A stretch of DNA of 64,000 nt, from NCBI GenBank assembly GCA_963835375.1, contig CAWIGB010000036.1:26914-90913 (forward strand). The letters run 5' to 3'. Below, piece after piece: positions 18,625-27,478 of this stretch. This DNA is from Salinisphaera sp963835375. Its GTDB lineage: Bacteria; Pseudomonadota; Gammaproteobacteria; Nevskiales; Salinisphaeraceae. Numbering within the stretch: the stretch's first letter is position 1; each line of letters opens with the position of its first letter. The notes under the pieces were generated by a model. It was given only the letters and a program-made list of their open reading frames with translations. It was not told where the DNA came from and did not search any database. The translations under genes and the position numbers were made by a program.

Positions 18625-19716
18625 ATGGGCCGAACGCGAGTAGCAGTGATCTGCGGGGGCGCCTCGGCCGAGCACGAGGTTTCGCTGCAATCGGCGCGTA
18701 ATATCGTGGCCGCGCTCGATCGCGAGCGCTTCGAGGTCTTCGTCATCGGTATCGACAAGGCCGGCGTCTGGCATGCCGCCGATCCGGACGATTTCGTGTG
18801 CGATCCCGACGATCCGAAGCGCATCGCACTCAAGGCCGACGACGCAGCGCTCGCGGTTGTGCCCGGCCGTGAAGCGGGCCAGATCGTGAAGGCTGACAAC
18901 GGCGGGATCGCGTTCGAGATTGATGTCGCGTTTCCCATCGTGCATGGCCCGACCGGCGAGGACGGCACACTGCAGGGTCTGCTGCGGGCCGCCAACATCG
19001 CCTGTGTCGGCGCCGGCGTGCTCGGCTCGGCCGCCGCCATGGACAAGGATGTCACCAAGCGCCTGCTGCGCGATGCCGGGCTGGCGATTGCACCGTTCGA
19101 GGTCGTGACCGCGGCCGATTGCCCGCTCGATCATGCCGCGCTGACCGCGCGTCTCGGCAGCCCCTTGTTCGTGAAACCTGCCAACCTCGGCTCGTCGGTC
19201 GGCGTGAGCCGGGCCGCCGATGCCGACGAGCTGGCCGCAGCGATCGATCTCGCACTGCGCTTCGATCACAAGGTGCTGATCGAAGCGGCCGTCACCGGTC
19301 GCGAGATCGAGTGCGCGGTGCTTGGCAACACCGAGCCACAGGCCAGCACGGTCGGCGAGGTCGTGGTGGCCGACGGCGGTTTCTATGCCTATGACACCAA
19401 GTATGTCGACGACACCGCGCAGGTCGTGATCCCGGCCGAGCTAGATGCCGACAGCATCGAGGCCGTCCGCCGCGTCGCCTTGGCCACCTACCGCGCGCTG
19501 GATTGCCGCGGGCTGGCGCGGGTGGATGTGTTCGTCACGCCGGACAACCACGTCGTGGTCAATGAAATCAATACGCTGCCGGGCTTCACCCGAATTTCGA
19601 TGTATCCGAAACTATGGGCCCAATCCGGCATCGCCTACCCCGACCTCGTCGCCCGGCTGGTCGAGCTGGCGCTGGAACAGCGCGCCGCCGATCAGGCGCT
19701 CGCCACCTCGATGTAG
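18625..19716 (+). CDS. ddl: D-alanine--D-alanine ligase, DdlA type
   Basis: This 363-residue ATP-grasp ligase makes D-Ala-D-Ala for peptidoglycan. Signatures seen: GGASAEHEVSLQSARNI near the start, HGPTGEDGTLQGLL at about residue 109, KPANLGSSVGVSRA at about residue 185 and the closing VVNEINTLPGFTRISMYPKLW, here two linked parts. Length and the extra insert near residues 55-95 fit the DdlA branch (364 in E. coli) rather than the shorter DdlB of the division cluster. The ATG at 18625 has AGGGAG upstream and starts MGRTRVAVICGG; the longer frame upstream is rejected. It is divergent from htpG. Confidence 0.94.
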   Translation: MGRTRVAVICGGASAEHEVSLQSARNIVAALDRERFEVFVIGIDKAGVWHAADPDDFVCDPDDPKRIALKADDAALAVVPGREAGQIVKADNGGIAFEIDVAFPIVHGPTGEDGTLQGLLRAANIACVGAGVLGSAAAMDKDVTKRLLRDAGLAIAPFEVVTAADCPLDHAALTARLGSPLFVKPANLGSSVGVSRAADADELAAAIDLALRFDHKVLIEAAVTGREIECAVLGNTEPQASTVGEVVVADGGFYAYDTKYVDDTAQVVIPAELDADSIEAVRRVALATYRALDCRGLARVDVFVTPDNHVVVNEINTLPGFTRISMYPKLWAQSGIAYPDLVARLVELALEQRAADQALATSM

Positions 19717-19781
19717 GCCGGTCTTGCACAGCGCGCATCAGCTCCGGATGATGCGCGATCCATTCATCATCCGATCCGCTC

Positions 19782-20198
19782 ATGGCCTACACCGACGACA
19801 CTCCGATGAACGCGCTGCTGGCCGGCATGGCGTCGGTCGATGCCGAGGCCTGTCATGAATTCGCGCGGCGTCAGCATGTTGCCGGCCACGGCGCCGATCT
19901 GGCCACCGCGGCGGCACTCATGCACGAACTGGCCTTCGCCGCCCAGCTCGACCGCCCCGAGGAACTGGTGGCCTGGAAATACCCGGAAGTCTTCCATCCG
20001 GTCGATGAGAAAATGCTGGCCGATCTGCTGCAGGCGGCCTCCGAAGACAATCGGGAAGCTGCACGGCAACTGATCACGAATCAGTCGTTCGCCGACATCA
20101 CCGCCCTGTCGAGCGTTGCGAGCTACCTGGGCCAGTCCGTCGACCAGCTGCGGCGCTTCGGCGCACAGCGCCCGAACCCGCAACAATCCCTGTTCTGA
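19782..20198 (+). CDS. Hypothetical protein, 138 residues
   Basis: I do not recognise this protein. It is soluble (no signal peptide or membrane segment), acidic and mostly helical in appearance, rich in Ala and Leu, with a His-containing stretch EACHEFARRQHVAGHGADLATAAALMHEL (here about residues 22-50) and the tail QRPNPQQSLF. Its codon use matches the surrounding housekeeping genes. It begins 65 bases after ddl and ends before the efflux operon. No partner gene suggests a function. Confidence 0.6.
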   Translation: MAYTDDTPMNALLAGMASVDAEACHEFARRQHVAGHGADLATAAALMHELAFAAQLDRPEELVAWKYPEVFHPVDEKMLADLLQAASEDNREAARQLITNQSFADITALSSVASYLGQSVDQLRRFGAQRPNPQQSLF

Positions 20199-20365
20199 AG
20201 CGCGCGTGCCCGCGTCGGCGCCGCATCCGCCTTCGAGAGCCGCGCACAGCGCTGGATGTCGCGCCCGCAAATGGGGGGCGATCGCTAACATCGGTATTAC
20301 AGCGCCCCCACTAGACTGCGTTCAAACATTTGGCCCCGTGCCGATGGCGGCACGCCCCCGCTCTG

Positions 20366-21778
20366 ATGATCCACTCTCCAGTCAGAGGCCCGGGCCGCCC
20401 CGGGGCTCGCAAAATCCGTCTTGCCCTGGCGATCGCGCCAGTGATGCTGGTCTCGGCCTGCGCGACCTACCACGCCAAGCCATTACCCGATAGCCCGGAT
20501 CTGGCGAACACGCCGCCGACGCTACAGGTCCCGGCCAAGCAACTCGCGGTGCCGGGACTCAAGCCTCATGCGGTCAATCCCGCCAAGGGCCTGGACATGA
20601 CCGACGTGGTCATCCTGGCGGCCCTCGACAATCCCGATCTCAAGGCCAAAAGGGCACAAGCCGGAGTGGCGCAGGCACAGCTGTTGCAAGCGGGGCTGCT
20701 GCCCAACCCCCAGCTGAGCGCGAACTTCATCCATCCCACGGGCGGGCCGCCCCCGCTTTACAACGGCTACAGCCTCGGGCTGATGGCGGACCTGACCAGC
20801 CTGATCACCTGGCACGCTTCGCGCGATGCCGCGCGCTCGAATCAGGCCAAGGTCAACCTGAATATTCTCTGGCAGGAATGGCAGGTCGCCCAGAAAGCGC
20901 GCCAGCTGTTCATCCAGGCACGCGCGCAGGCGCGGCTTGCCGATCTGCTGGAAACGCAGCACCGGCTCAACGCGCAGCACTATCAGCGCGACCGCAAGGC
21001 CCTGCAACAGGGTAATGCGACGTTGTCGACCACGTCCGCCGATCTGGTCACCCTGGTAAACGCCAACAGCCAGTTGCGCCAGCTCCAGCGCCAGCGTAAC
21101 CAGACATGGCATGCGCTGGATGCCCTGCTCGGCTTGCAGCCGGGCGTCCAGCCGCGGCTGGCCGGCGCCATCGCTATCCATCCCTTATCCAAGGCCGAGT
21201 TTCAGTCCGCGCTGGCCAAGCTGCCGCAGCGCCGACCGGATTTGCTCGCATTACGCGCCGGCTACCACAGCCAGGAGGCCAAGGTACGCAAAGCAATTCT
21301 CAAGCAGTTTCCGGCCCTGTCGATCGGACCGACCAATGGCAGCGATACCAGCCAGGTCAAGACGGTGGGCGCGGGCATCAACCTCACCCTGCCGTTGTTC
21401 AATCATAACCAGGGCCAGATCGCGATCGCCCGGGCGACGCGGGCCGCACTGCGCCAGAGCTATCAGGCACGCCTGGACCAAGCCGCCAATCAAGCCCACA
21501 AGCTCTGGCGCGAGGTCCGGATTCGCAGCCGACAGCTGCGCCAGCTGCAAGCTCATCTGCCGCTGCTCAAGCACACCACCGACGCCGCCCAACGCAGCTT
21601 CGCCGAGGGCAACATGAGCGCGGGCACCTATATCAATCTGCGCACGAGCCTGCTGTCGAAGCAGATCGAGGCGATCCGGCTCAAGAGTTCCCTGCAGCAA
21701 GCCCAGGCCAATCTGGAAACGCTGCTCGGGATGCCGCTGGACACGCACGCCGCCAACCAAGCTGCCGGAAAAAGTTAA
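20366..21778 (+). CDS. RND efflux outer-membrane channel (TolC/CusC-like lipoprotein)
   Basis: About 470 residues. After a basic, rather long leader there is a hydrophobic stretch ending LVSAC, a lipobox typical of NodT/CusC/OprM-type outer-membrane factors. The body shows the two repeated helical hairpins of the outer-membrane efflux family (ARAQARLADLLETQHRLN and later RQLQAHLPLLKHTTDAAQR, with AEGNMSAGTYINLRTSLL). It would form the trimeric channel for the following membrane-fusion and RND pump genes; the gap to the next gene is 3 bases. ATG 20366 is preferred; a TTG at 20330 is in frame. The DNA looks less GC-rich than the flanking genes. Confidence 0.85.
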   Translation: MIHSPVRGPGRPGARKIRLALAIAPVMLVSACATYHAKPLPDSPDLANTPPTLQVPAKQLAVPGLKPHAVNPAKGLDMTDVVILAALDNPDLKAKRAQAGVAQAQLLQAGLLPNPQLSANFIHPTGGPPPLYNGYSLGLMADLTSLITWHASRDAARSNQAKVNLNILWQEWQVAQKARQLFIQARAQARLADLLETQHRLNAQHYQRDRKALQQGNATLSTTSADLVTLVNANSQLRQLQRQRNQTWHALDALLGLQPGVQPRLAGAIAIHPLSKAEFQSALAKLPQRRPDLLALRAGYHSQEAKVRKAILKQFPALSIGPTNGSDTSQVKTVGAGINLTLPLFNHNQGQIAIARATRAALRQSYQARLDQAANQAHKLWREVRIRSRQLRQLQAHLPLLKHTTDAAQRSFAEGNMSAGTYINLRTSLLSKQIEAIRLKSSLQQAQANLETLLGMPLDTHAANQAAGKS

Positions 21779-21781
21779 ACG

Positions 21782-22810
21782 ATGCGACTCACGATCGGAA
21801 TTGCTCTTTTATGCGTATCGTCGACGCTGTTCGCCGCCGCGCAACCCAGCGTCAAAGTACAGACGGCACCGCTAAAAAAGCATGCGATGGACGACACCAT
21901 CACCGCGTTCGGCGTGGTGCGGCCGGATCCGGAGGCACAAACCACGCGCGATGCCACCTATACCGCGTTCGTGCGCAAACTCGATGTCAACCTGGGCCAG
22001 CCGGTGAAAAAAGGCCAGCCGCTGCTGACGCTGCGCACCGCCCCCTCGGCACGTTCGAATTACCGGACGGCAAAAGCCAATGTCCGCTTTGCACGCCAAG
22101 CCCTGGCGCGACAGAAAAAACTGCTCAAGCAACACTTGGCGACCCACGCCAACGTCGACTCGGCCGGACAGAAGCTGGCCCAGGCCCAGGCCGCTTTCGC
22201 GGCACAGCAAGCGCTGGGCACCGGGCAGGAGACGCGCGTCGTGACCGCGCCGTTCAGCGGCATTGTCAGCAAGCTGCCCATCAACCCGGGCAATCAGGTC
22301 AAATCCGGCACTTTGTTGTTTCAGCTTGCGCGCCGCGATCGGCTGCGGGTGGCCCTGGGTATCGAGCCGGACGAAATCAACCGCGTTAAACCGGGGATGT
22401 CGGTACAGGTCATTCCCTTGTTCGGCAATGGCAACGGCGTCACAAGCCATATCAGCGTGGTCAACGCCGTGGTCGATCCCAATACGCGGCTGGTTAACGC
22501 GATCGCGCCGTTGCGCGGTGCACAGGCACAACCGTTTCTGCCCGGCATGCGGGTCAAGGGACGGCTGAAGTTATCCGGGCATCATCCACTGGCGGTGCCG
22601 CGCTCGGCGGTATTGCATGACAAGCACGGGGCTTATTTGTTCGTCGTCCGCCATGGCAAGGCAAAACGGATCGAGGTCCACACGGGGCTCGAGCAGAACG
22701 GGCTCGTCGCGATCAAGCCCACGAAAACCTCATTGCAGGTCGGCGCGCCCATAGTGGTTCAGGGTAACTACGAATTATCGGACGGCATGGCGGTCCGTCA
22801 GGGCTCATGA
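21782..22810 (+). CDS. RND efflux periplasmic adaptor (membrane fusion protein)
   Basis: A 342-residue periplasmic adaptor. A signal peptide (MRLTIGIALLCVSSTLFAAA) is followed by the split lipoyl/barrel-sandwich domain (KLDVNLGQPVKKGQPLLTL and VTAPFSGIVSKLPINPGNQV), a helical hairpin between them (about residues 100-150), then the beta-barrel and membrane-proximal domains. It has the HlyD/CzcB layout but no His- or Met-rich metal-binding segment that would point to metal export. The stop overlaps the pump gene by four bases (ATGA), so the three genes form one operon. Confidence 0.88.
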   Translation: MRLTIGIALLCVSSTLFAAAQPSVKVQTAPLKKHAMDDTITAFGVVRPDPEAQTTRDATYTAFVRKLDVNLGQPVKKGQPLLTLRTAPSARSNYRTAKANVRFARQALARQKKLLKQHLATHANVDSAGQKLAQAQAAFAAQQALGTGQETRVVTAPFSGIVSKLPINPGNQVKSGTLLFQLARRDRLRVALGIEPDEINRVKPGMSVQVIPLFGNGNGVTSHISVVNAVVDPNTRLVNAIAPLRGAQAQPFLPGMRVKGRLKLSGHHPLAVPRSAVLHDKHGAYLFVVRHGKAKRIEVHTGLEQNGLVAIKPTKTSLQVGAPIVVQGNYELSDGMAVRQGS

Positions 22811-25800
22811 GTTTCGTTACCTGGGTACAGAATCACACGCGCTCGATTCTGTTCTTGCTGGTGTTACTCGCGCTGGGCGGGGCTTTTAGCTACGGCAAAC
22901 TCGCCGTTGGCTTGTTCCCCCAGGTCTCGTTCCCACGGGTACGCGTGTCCCTGAACGCCGGCGTACGCCCGGCGCACGAGATGATGCTCCAGGTCACACG
23001 ACCCGTTGAGCAGGCGGTGCGCTCGGTGCCCGGCGTGCGCTCGGTTCGCTCGACGACCAGTCGCGGGTCGACCGATATCGAGATCAACTTCGACTGGGGC
23101 CACGACATGAAGAATGCCGTGCTCCAGGTTGATTCGGTCATCGGCCAGATGATGTCCAGCCTGCCACCCGGCACGAGCTATACCGCGAAGCGGCGGTATC
23201 CGGCGAACTACGGGCCGGTGGTCGCCTACAGCCTCACCTCCAAGAAACTCAGCCAGGTCCAGCTCCGCGATCTGGCCAAGTACAAGCTCGTGCCCTACCT
23301 GTCCAGCGTGAAAGGGGTCGCCAAGGTCACGGTGCAGGGGGGCGACACGGCCGAATACCGGGTGAGTGTCAATCCCGCGCGGCTCAAGGCCGTGGGGTTG
23401 TCGATGGCCGCCGTGACCAAGGCGGTCTCGGCGTCCAACGTACTGACCGCGGTCGGGCGAATCCAAGATCATTACAAGCTGTATCTGGAAGTTTCCGACA
23501 CGCGCTTTAAAAGCGTCCAGGAGATTCGCCACACCATCCTCAAAAGTGGCGACAACGGGCAGGTCCAGCTCGAGGATGTCGCCAAGGTCAGTCTGGCCAC
23601 CGCGCCCAAGTACACGCGGGTTACAGCCAACGGCCAGCAGGCGGTGTTGCTCAATGTGTATCAGCAGCCGTCAGCCAGCGTTATCACTCTTTCCAAGGAC
23701 CTGAAAAGCCGGCTGGCTCAATTCAAGCCGCAGATGCCCAAAGGCGTTCAGCTGAACCAGTGGTACAACCAATCGATTCTGGTGCAGTTATCCAAGTCGA
23801 GCGTGGTGAGCGCCATTTTCATCGGCGTCGGGCTGGCCGCGTTGGTACTGCTGGTGTTCCTGCGCAGCTTGAAGATCACGCTGGTCGCGATCGTCGCCGT
23901 CCCTGCCGTGCTGGCGGTGAGCATGCTGTTGCTCTATGTCTTCGGCATGACGTTGAACATGATGACGCTCGGCGGCATGGCCGCGGCCGTCGGCCTCATC
24001 ATCGACGACATCATCGTGATGGTCGAACAGATCGTGCGCCGGGTTCAGGATACCGGCGAACACGGCATCGACCGGGTCCTGGCCGCCGCGCGCGAGTTCA
24101 CGCCCCCGCAAGTGGGGTCCTCGGCCTCGACCATCATTATTTTCCTGCCGCTCACATTTCTCAGCGGGGTGACCGGTGCGTTTTTCAAAGCGCTATCGCT
24201 GACGATGGCGAGCGCGCTGTTCATCTCGTTTCTCGTGGCCTGGCTGGTGGTGCCGCTACTGGCCAACTTCATGCTGGGGCCGAAGGATACCGAGCGCGAG
24301 AAAGTCGGCCGTCTGAGCCGTTACGTGAACCGCGGCTACACCAAGCTGATGGTGCGGGTGTTGCGTCGTCCGGCCTGGCTTCTGGTCGGTCTCGTGCCCC
24401 TGCTGGCGGTGGCCTATCTGGCATTCGGCAGTGTGGGGTCGGGCTTTATCCCGCAAATGGATCAGGGCGGTTTTGTCCTGGACTATCGTTCGCCGCCCGG
24501 CACCTCGTTGCAGGAAACCAATCGGTTGCTGAAACAGGTGGCCGGAATCCTGAAAAGCAACCCCTATGTCAGCAACTGGTCGCGGCGCACCGGCTATCAG
24601 CTGGGCGGTGGCATCACCGCACCCGATACCGGCGATTTTTTCGTGCGCTTGAAACCGTTGCCGCGCCCGTCGACATCCAAGGTCATGAACCATATCCGTG
24701 AGCAGGTTCAGAACAAGGTGCCCAGCCTGGACATCGATGTCTCCCAGCTCATCGAGGATGAAATCGGCGATCTGACCTCGGTGCCGCAGCCCATTGCCAT
24801 TCGCTTGTTCGGCGACAACGTCCAGGACCTGCGGCATCTGGCCAAAAAGGTCGCCCATGCCATCAGCGGCGTGAAAGGTATCGTCAGCGTCCAGAATGGC
24901 GTGGTGATTGCCGGCGACAGCCTCGATATTCACGTCAAACGGGTCAAGGCCGCTATTCAGGGCCTGTCGCCGCAGGCCATCACCCAGCAGTTACAGGCGT
25001 ATCTCGGGGGCGTGGTCACCACGCAAGTGCGCAAGGGCACGAAATTCATCGGCGTGCGCGTCTGGGTGCCGAAAAAATTGCGAAATAATATTAACGACAT
25101 TCGCAATATGCGCTTGCAGGCACCCGACGGGCACATGGTGCCGCTGTCGCGGGTCGCGGATGTCAAGATCGTATCCGGCCAGCCCGAATTGACCCGCTAC
25201 AACCTACAGTCGGACGTGACCGTCACCGCCCGTATCAGCGGCCGCTCGCTGGGGGCCGCGGCGGCCAGCGTCAAGCAAGTACTCCAGAAACCGGGGCTGA
25301 TTCCCAACAACGATTATTACCAGCTCAGCGGTCTGTACAAGCAGCAACAGCAATCGTTCGCCGGTCTGATTCGCGTGTTCATCGCCGCCGTGGCGCTGGT
25401 GTTCTTCCTGCTGCTGTTTCTCTATGAACGATTCCGGGTGGCGATGGCCATTCTCGTACAGCCCTTGCTCGCGGCCGGCGCGGTGTTTATCGGTCTGTGG
25501 ATTACGGGTGTCCAGCTCAACATCACGGCCATGATGGGCATGACGATGATTATCGGCATCGTCACCGAGATCGCGATCTTCTATTTCTCCGAACTGCGGC
25601 TGATCGAGGCCGTGAGCGGCTCCAAACAGCCGCTGGCGCAAAACCTGATTCGGGCCGGGCGTAACCGGATACGGCCTATCGTGATGAGCGCCCTGGCGTT
25701 CGCACTGGCCCTGCTGCCCCTGGCGCTCGGCATAGGGCGCGGCTCGGCCATGCTGCAACCGTTGGCCATCGCCATCATTACTGGGCTGCTGGTCCAGATG

Positions 25801-25860
25801 CCGCTGGTGCTGGTCTTGATGCCGGTGCTCTACAAGCTGATGCGGCCCCGCACGCGATAA
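22807..25860 (+). CDS. RND family efflux pump inner-membrane subunit
   Basis: This 1017-residue protein is the proton-driven pump. Two repeats of one membrane helix, a large periplasmic loop and five or more helices are visible. Transmembrane helix 4 carries VGLIIDDIIVMVEQ with Asp400 and Asp401, equivalent to the paired Asp407/Asp408 of AcrB; heavy-metal CzcA/CusA pumps usually have a single Asp there, so a drug or small-molecule substrate is more likely than metal. No regulator gene flanks the operon. Codon use includes many AAA, AAT and TTG codons (for example around 25070-25110), unlike the neighbours, which suggests acquisition by transfer. Substrate unknown. Confidence 0.9.
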   Translation: MSFVTWVQNHTRSILFLLVLLALGGAFSYGKLAVGLFPQVSFPRVRVSLNAGVRPAHEMMLQVTRPVEQAVRSVPGVRSVRSTTSRGSTDIEINFDWGHDMKNAVLQVDSVIGQMMSSLPPGTSYTAKRRYPANYGPVVAYSLTSKKLSQVQLRDLAKYKLVPYLSSVKGVAKVTVQGGDTAEYRVSVNPARLKAVGLSMAAVTKAVSASNVLTAVGRIQDHYKLYLEVSDTRFKSVQEIRHTILKSGDNGQVQLEDVAKVSLATAPKYTRVTANGQQAVLLNVYQQPSASVITLSKDLKSRLAQFKPQMPKGVQLNQWYNQSILVQLSKSSVVSAIFIGVGLAALVLLVFLRSLKITLVAIVAVPAVLAVSMLLLYVFGMTLNMMTLGGMAAAVGLIIDDIIVMVEQIVRRVQDTGEHGIDRVLAAAREFTPPQVGSSASTIIIFLPLTFLSGVTGAFFKALSLTMASALFISFLVAWLVVPLLANFMLGPKDTEREKVGRLSRYVNRGYTKLMVRVLRRPAWLLVGLVPLLAVAYLAFGSVGSGFIPQMDQGGFVLDYRSPPGTSLQETNRLLKQVAGILKSNPYVSNWSRRTGYQLGGGITAPDTGDFFVRLKPLPRPSTSKVMNHIREQVQNKVPSLDIDVSQLIEDEIGDLTSVPQPIAIRLFGDNVQDLRHLAKKVAHAISGVKGIVSVQNGVVIAGDSLDIHVKRVKAAIQGLSPQAITQQLQAYLGGVVTTQVRKGTKFIGVRVWVPKKLRNNINDIRNMRLQAPDGHMVPLSRVADVKIVSGQPELTRYNLQSDVTVTARISGRSLGAAAASVKQVLQKPGLIPNNDYYQLSGLYKQQQQSFAGLIRVFIAAVALVFFLLLFLYERFRVAMAILVQPLLAAGAVFIGLWITGVQLNITAMMGMTMIIGIVTEIAIFYFSELRLIEAVSGSKQPLAQNLIRAGRNRIRPIVMSALAFALALLPLALGIGRGSAMLQPLAIAIITGLLVQMPLVLVLMPVLYKLMRPRTR

Positions 25861-25887
25861 CCGTCGCGCGGAGCGCCAACGTACGGC

Positions 25888-25919
25888 CGCCGGGGCGCAC
25901 CTGAGTCGGCGCCCCGGCG
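25888..25919. terminator. Hairpin between convergent genes
   Basis: A perfect 11-base-pair inverted repeat (25888-25898 with 25909-25919) with a 10-base loop lies between the stops of the RND pump gene (25860, plus) and the alcohol dehydrogenase gene (25934, minus). It probably terminates transcription from both sides; no U-tract is present. Confidence 0.55.
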
Positions 25920-25933
25920 TGGGCCGGCAGGCC

Positions 25934-26950
25934 TCACTCCATCGTCAGCACGACGCGAAAGCGCGCCTCGTTGTCGATCATCCGCTTGTAGGCGGCGTTG
26001 ACGTCGTCGAGCGGATACGTCTCGATCCGCGTGCTGATATCGCGCAGGGCCGAGAAGTTCAGCGTGTCCTCCGAATCGTGCGGCGTGCCGCTCGGATGAC
26101 CGGCCACGCTGCGGCGGGCCATGAGCAACTGAAATGGCGAGACTTCAATCGGCTCGGGCGAGGCGCCGAGCACCAGCAGCTGGCCGTCGACGCCCAGGCC
26201 GTCGATCACCGAGCTCATCAGTTTCGGATTGGGCGCGGTGGCCACGATCACACGGGCGCCGCCGAGGCCCTGCAGCGCTGCGACCGCGTCCTCGGCCTCG
26301 GTATCGACGTAGGTGTCCGCACCCAGTTCCAGCGCCAGATCCTTCTTGTCGGTCCCGCGCGACAGCGCCACGGTATGAAAACCCATGGCATGGGCATACT
26401 GCACCGCCAGATGGCCGAGCCCGCCGATACCCTGAATGGCGACCACATCGCCCGGCTTGGCGCCGGTATGGCGCATGCCGTTGTAGGTGGTCACGCCGGC
26501 ACACAGCAGCGGCGCCGCCTCCACCGAGGACAGAGCCTCCGGAATAGCCACCAGCGCCTCGGCTGGCGCGATCATGTACTCGGCATAGCCGCCGTCGTAG
26601 GAGATGCCGCAGATCTGCTGGTGCTCGCAGGTGACGAAATCGCCGGACCGACAGGAATCGCAGGAAAAGCAGTGGCCGCCGTGCCAGCCCACGCCCACGC
26701 GCTGGCCGGACTGCCAATGATCGATATCCTCGCCCAGCGCATCGATGGTACCGATGACCTCGTGGCCCGGCACCCGCGGATACTGCAGGCCGGGAAATCC
26801 ACCGTCGACGACGAAGGCATCCGAATGACAGATACCACAGGCCGCGACCCGGATTCGAACCTGTTCGGGGCCGGGATCGGGAATCCCCCGGGAGACGAGT
26901 TCGAAATCCGCACCCGCCTTGTTGATCTGTGCGACACGCATCTGGGACAT
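25934..26950 (-). CDS. Zinc-dependent alcohol dehydrogenase
   Basis: A 338-residue medium-chain alcohol dehydrogenase (AdhA/AdhP-like). Catalytic zinc ligands are Cys41 (CGICHSD), His63 and Glu64 (PGHEVIG); the structural zinc cysteines are Cys94, Cys97, Cys100 and Cys108 in GGHCFSCDSCRSGDFVTC. The NAD-binding motif is GIGGLGHLAVQYA near residue 178. These features fit oxidation of primary alcohols or reduction of aldehydes with NAD(P)H; the exact substrate is not readable. The frame continues 88 codons upstream, but the family starts at MSQMRVAQI (ATG at 26950). It is transcribed away from the DoeC-like gene and may be unrelated to it. Confidence 0.9.
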   Translation of the reverse strand: MSQMRVAQINKAGADFELVSRGIPDPGPEQVRIRVAACGICHSDAFVVDGGFPGLQYPRVPGHEVIGTIDALGEDIDHWQSGQRVGVGWHGGHCFSCDSCRSGDFVTCEHQQICGISYDGGYAEYMIAPAEALVAIPEALSSVEAAPLLCAGVTTYNGMRHTGAKPGDVVAIQGIGGLGHLAVQYAHAMGFHTVALSRGTDKKDLALELGADTYVDTEAEDAVAALQGLGGARVIVATAPNPKLMSSVIDGLGVDGQLLVLGASPEPIEVSPFQLLMARRSVAGHPSGTPHDSEDTLNFSALRDISTRIETYPLDDVNAAYKRMIDNEARFRVVLTME

Positions 26951-27478
26951 GACAATTCCAATGGGGTTGGCAAGTCCATCCGAAAGTACAAGAAAGCCGG
27001 AAGGCCGCCAAACTCTGCCCGCGCCCGAGCGGTTGGCCGCGCGCCGAGGCTGCGGCTCGATTATTCCGGCCCGCCCCGCGGCTTGCGCTACGCCAGGCCA
27101 TGCATGAGCCCGCCGGAACCGGTCGTGGCGCTCGTTCTGATAGCCGGGTATGACAACATTCGTCAACGGGGTGTGCTTTGTCGTCTGTCTTCGCTGTATC
27201 GTCACCGGCACCACGACTTCGATCCTGACGATCTGACATGTCGTGGCCGAGCCGGCGTTTCTCTGACGCGCGCTGATGCCGTTCGCCGTGGTCTTTCCGG
27301 TCGCACTTCCGGCTTATATGGTGAATCGCACGGTGCCGGCGGACCGCTCGCCATGGACGGCTTGCCACGCGGTCCGGGCCTGGCCCGTATTTCACCGTCC
27401 GAACGACTACTGATGTAGCTGCATCGTGCAAATTGGTAGCGTGCTGGGTCTGGATCATTCGATCACGAGCGCGAATTT
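26951..27478. other. Intergenic region without a recognisable gene
   Basis: The 528 bases between the divergent alcohol dehydrogenase and DoeC-like genes hold no open frame that I trust; translations of all frames are low-complexity Arg/Pro/Gly. A near-palindrome (GATGTAGCTGCATC, 27412-27425, two mismatched positions) lies 54 bases upstream of the DoeC-like ATG and could be an operator. No clear sigma-70 promoter was found. Confidence 0.5.

Noticed and set aside
23760..24701. 313-codon frame inside the RND pump gene
   Set aside because: Same-strand shadow in another frame with no conserved motifs; the pump reads through without interruption.
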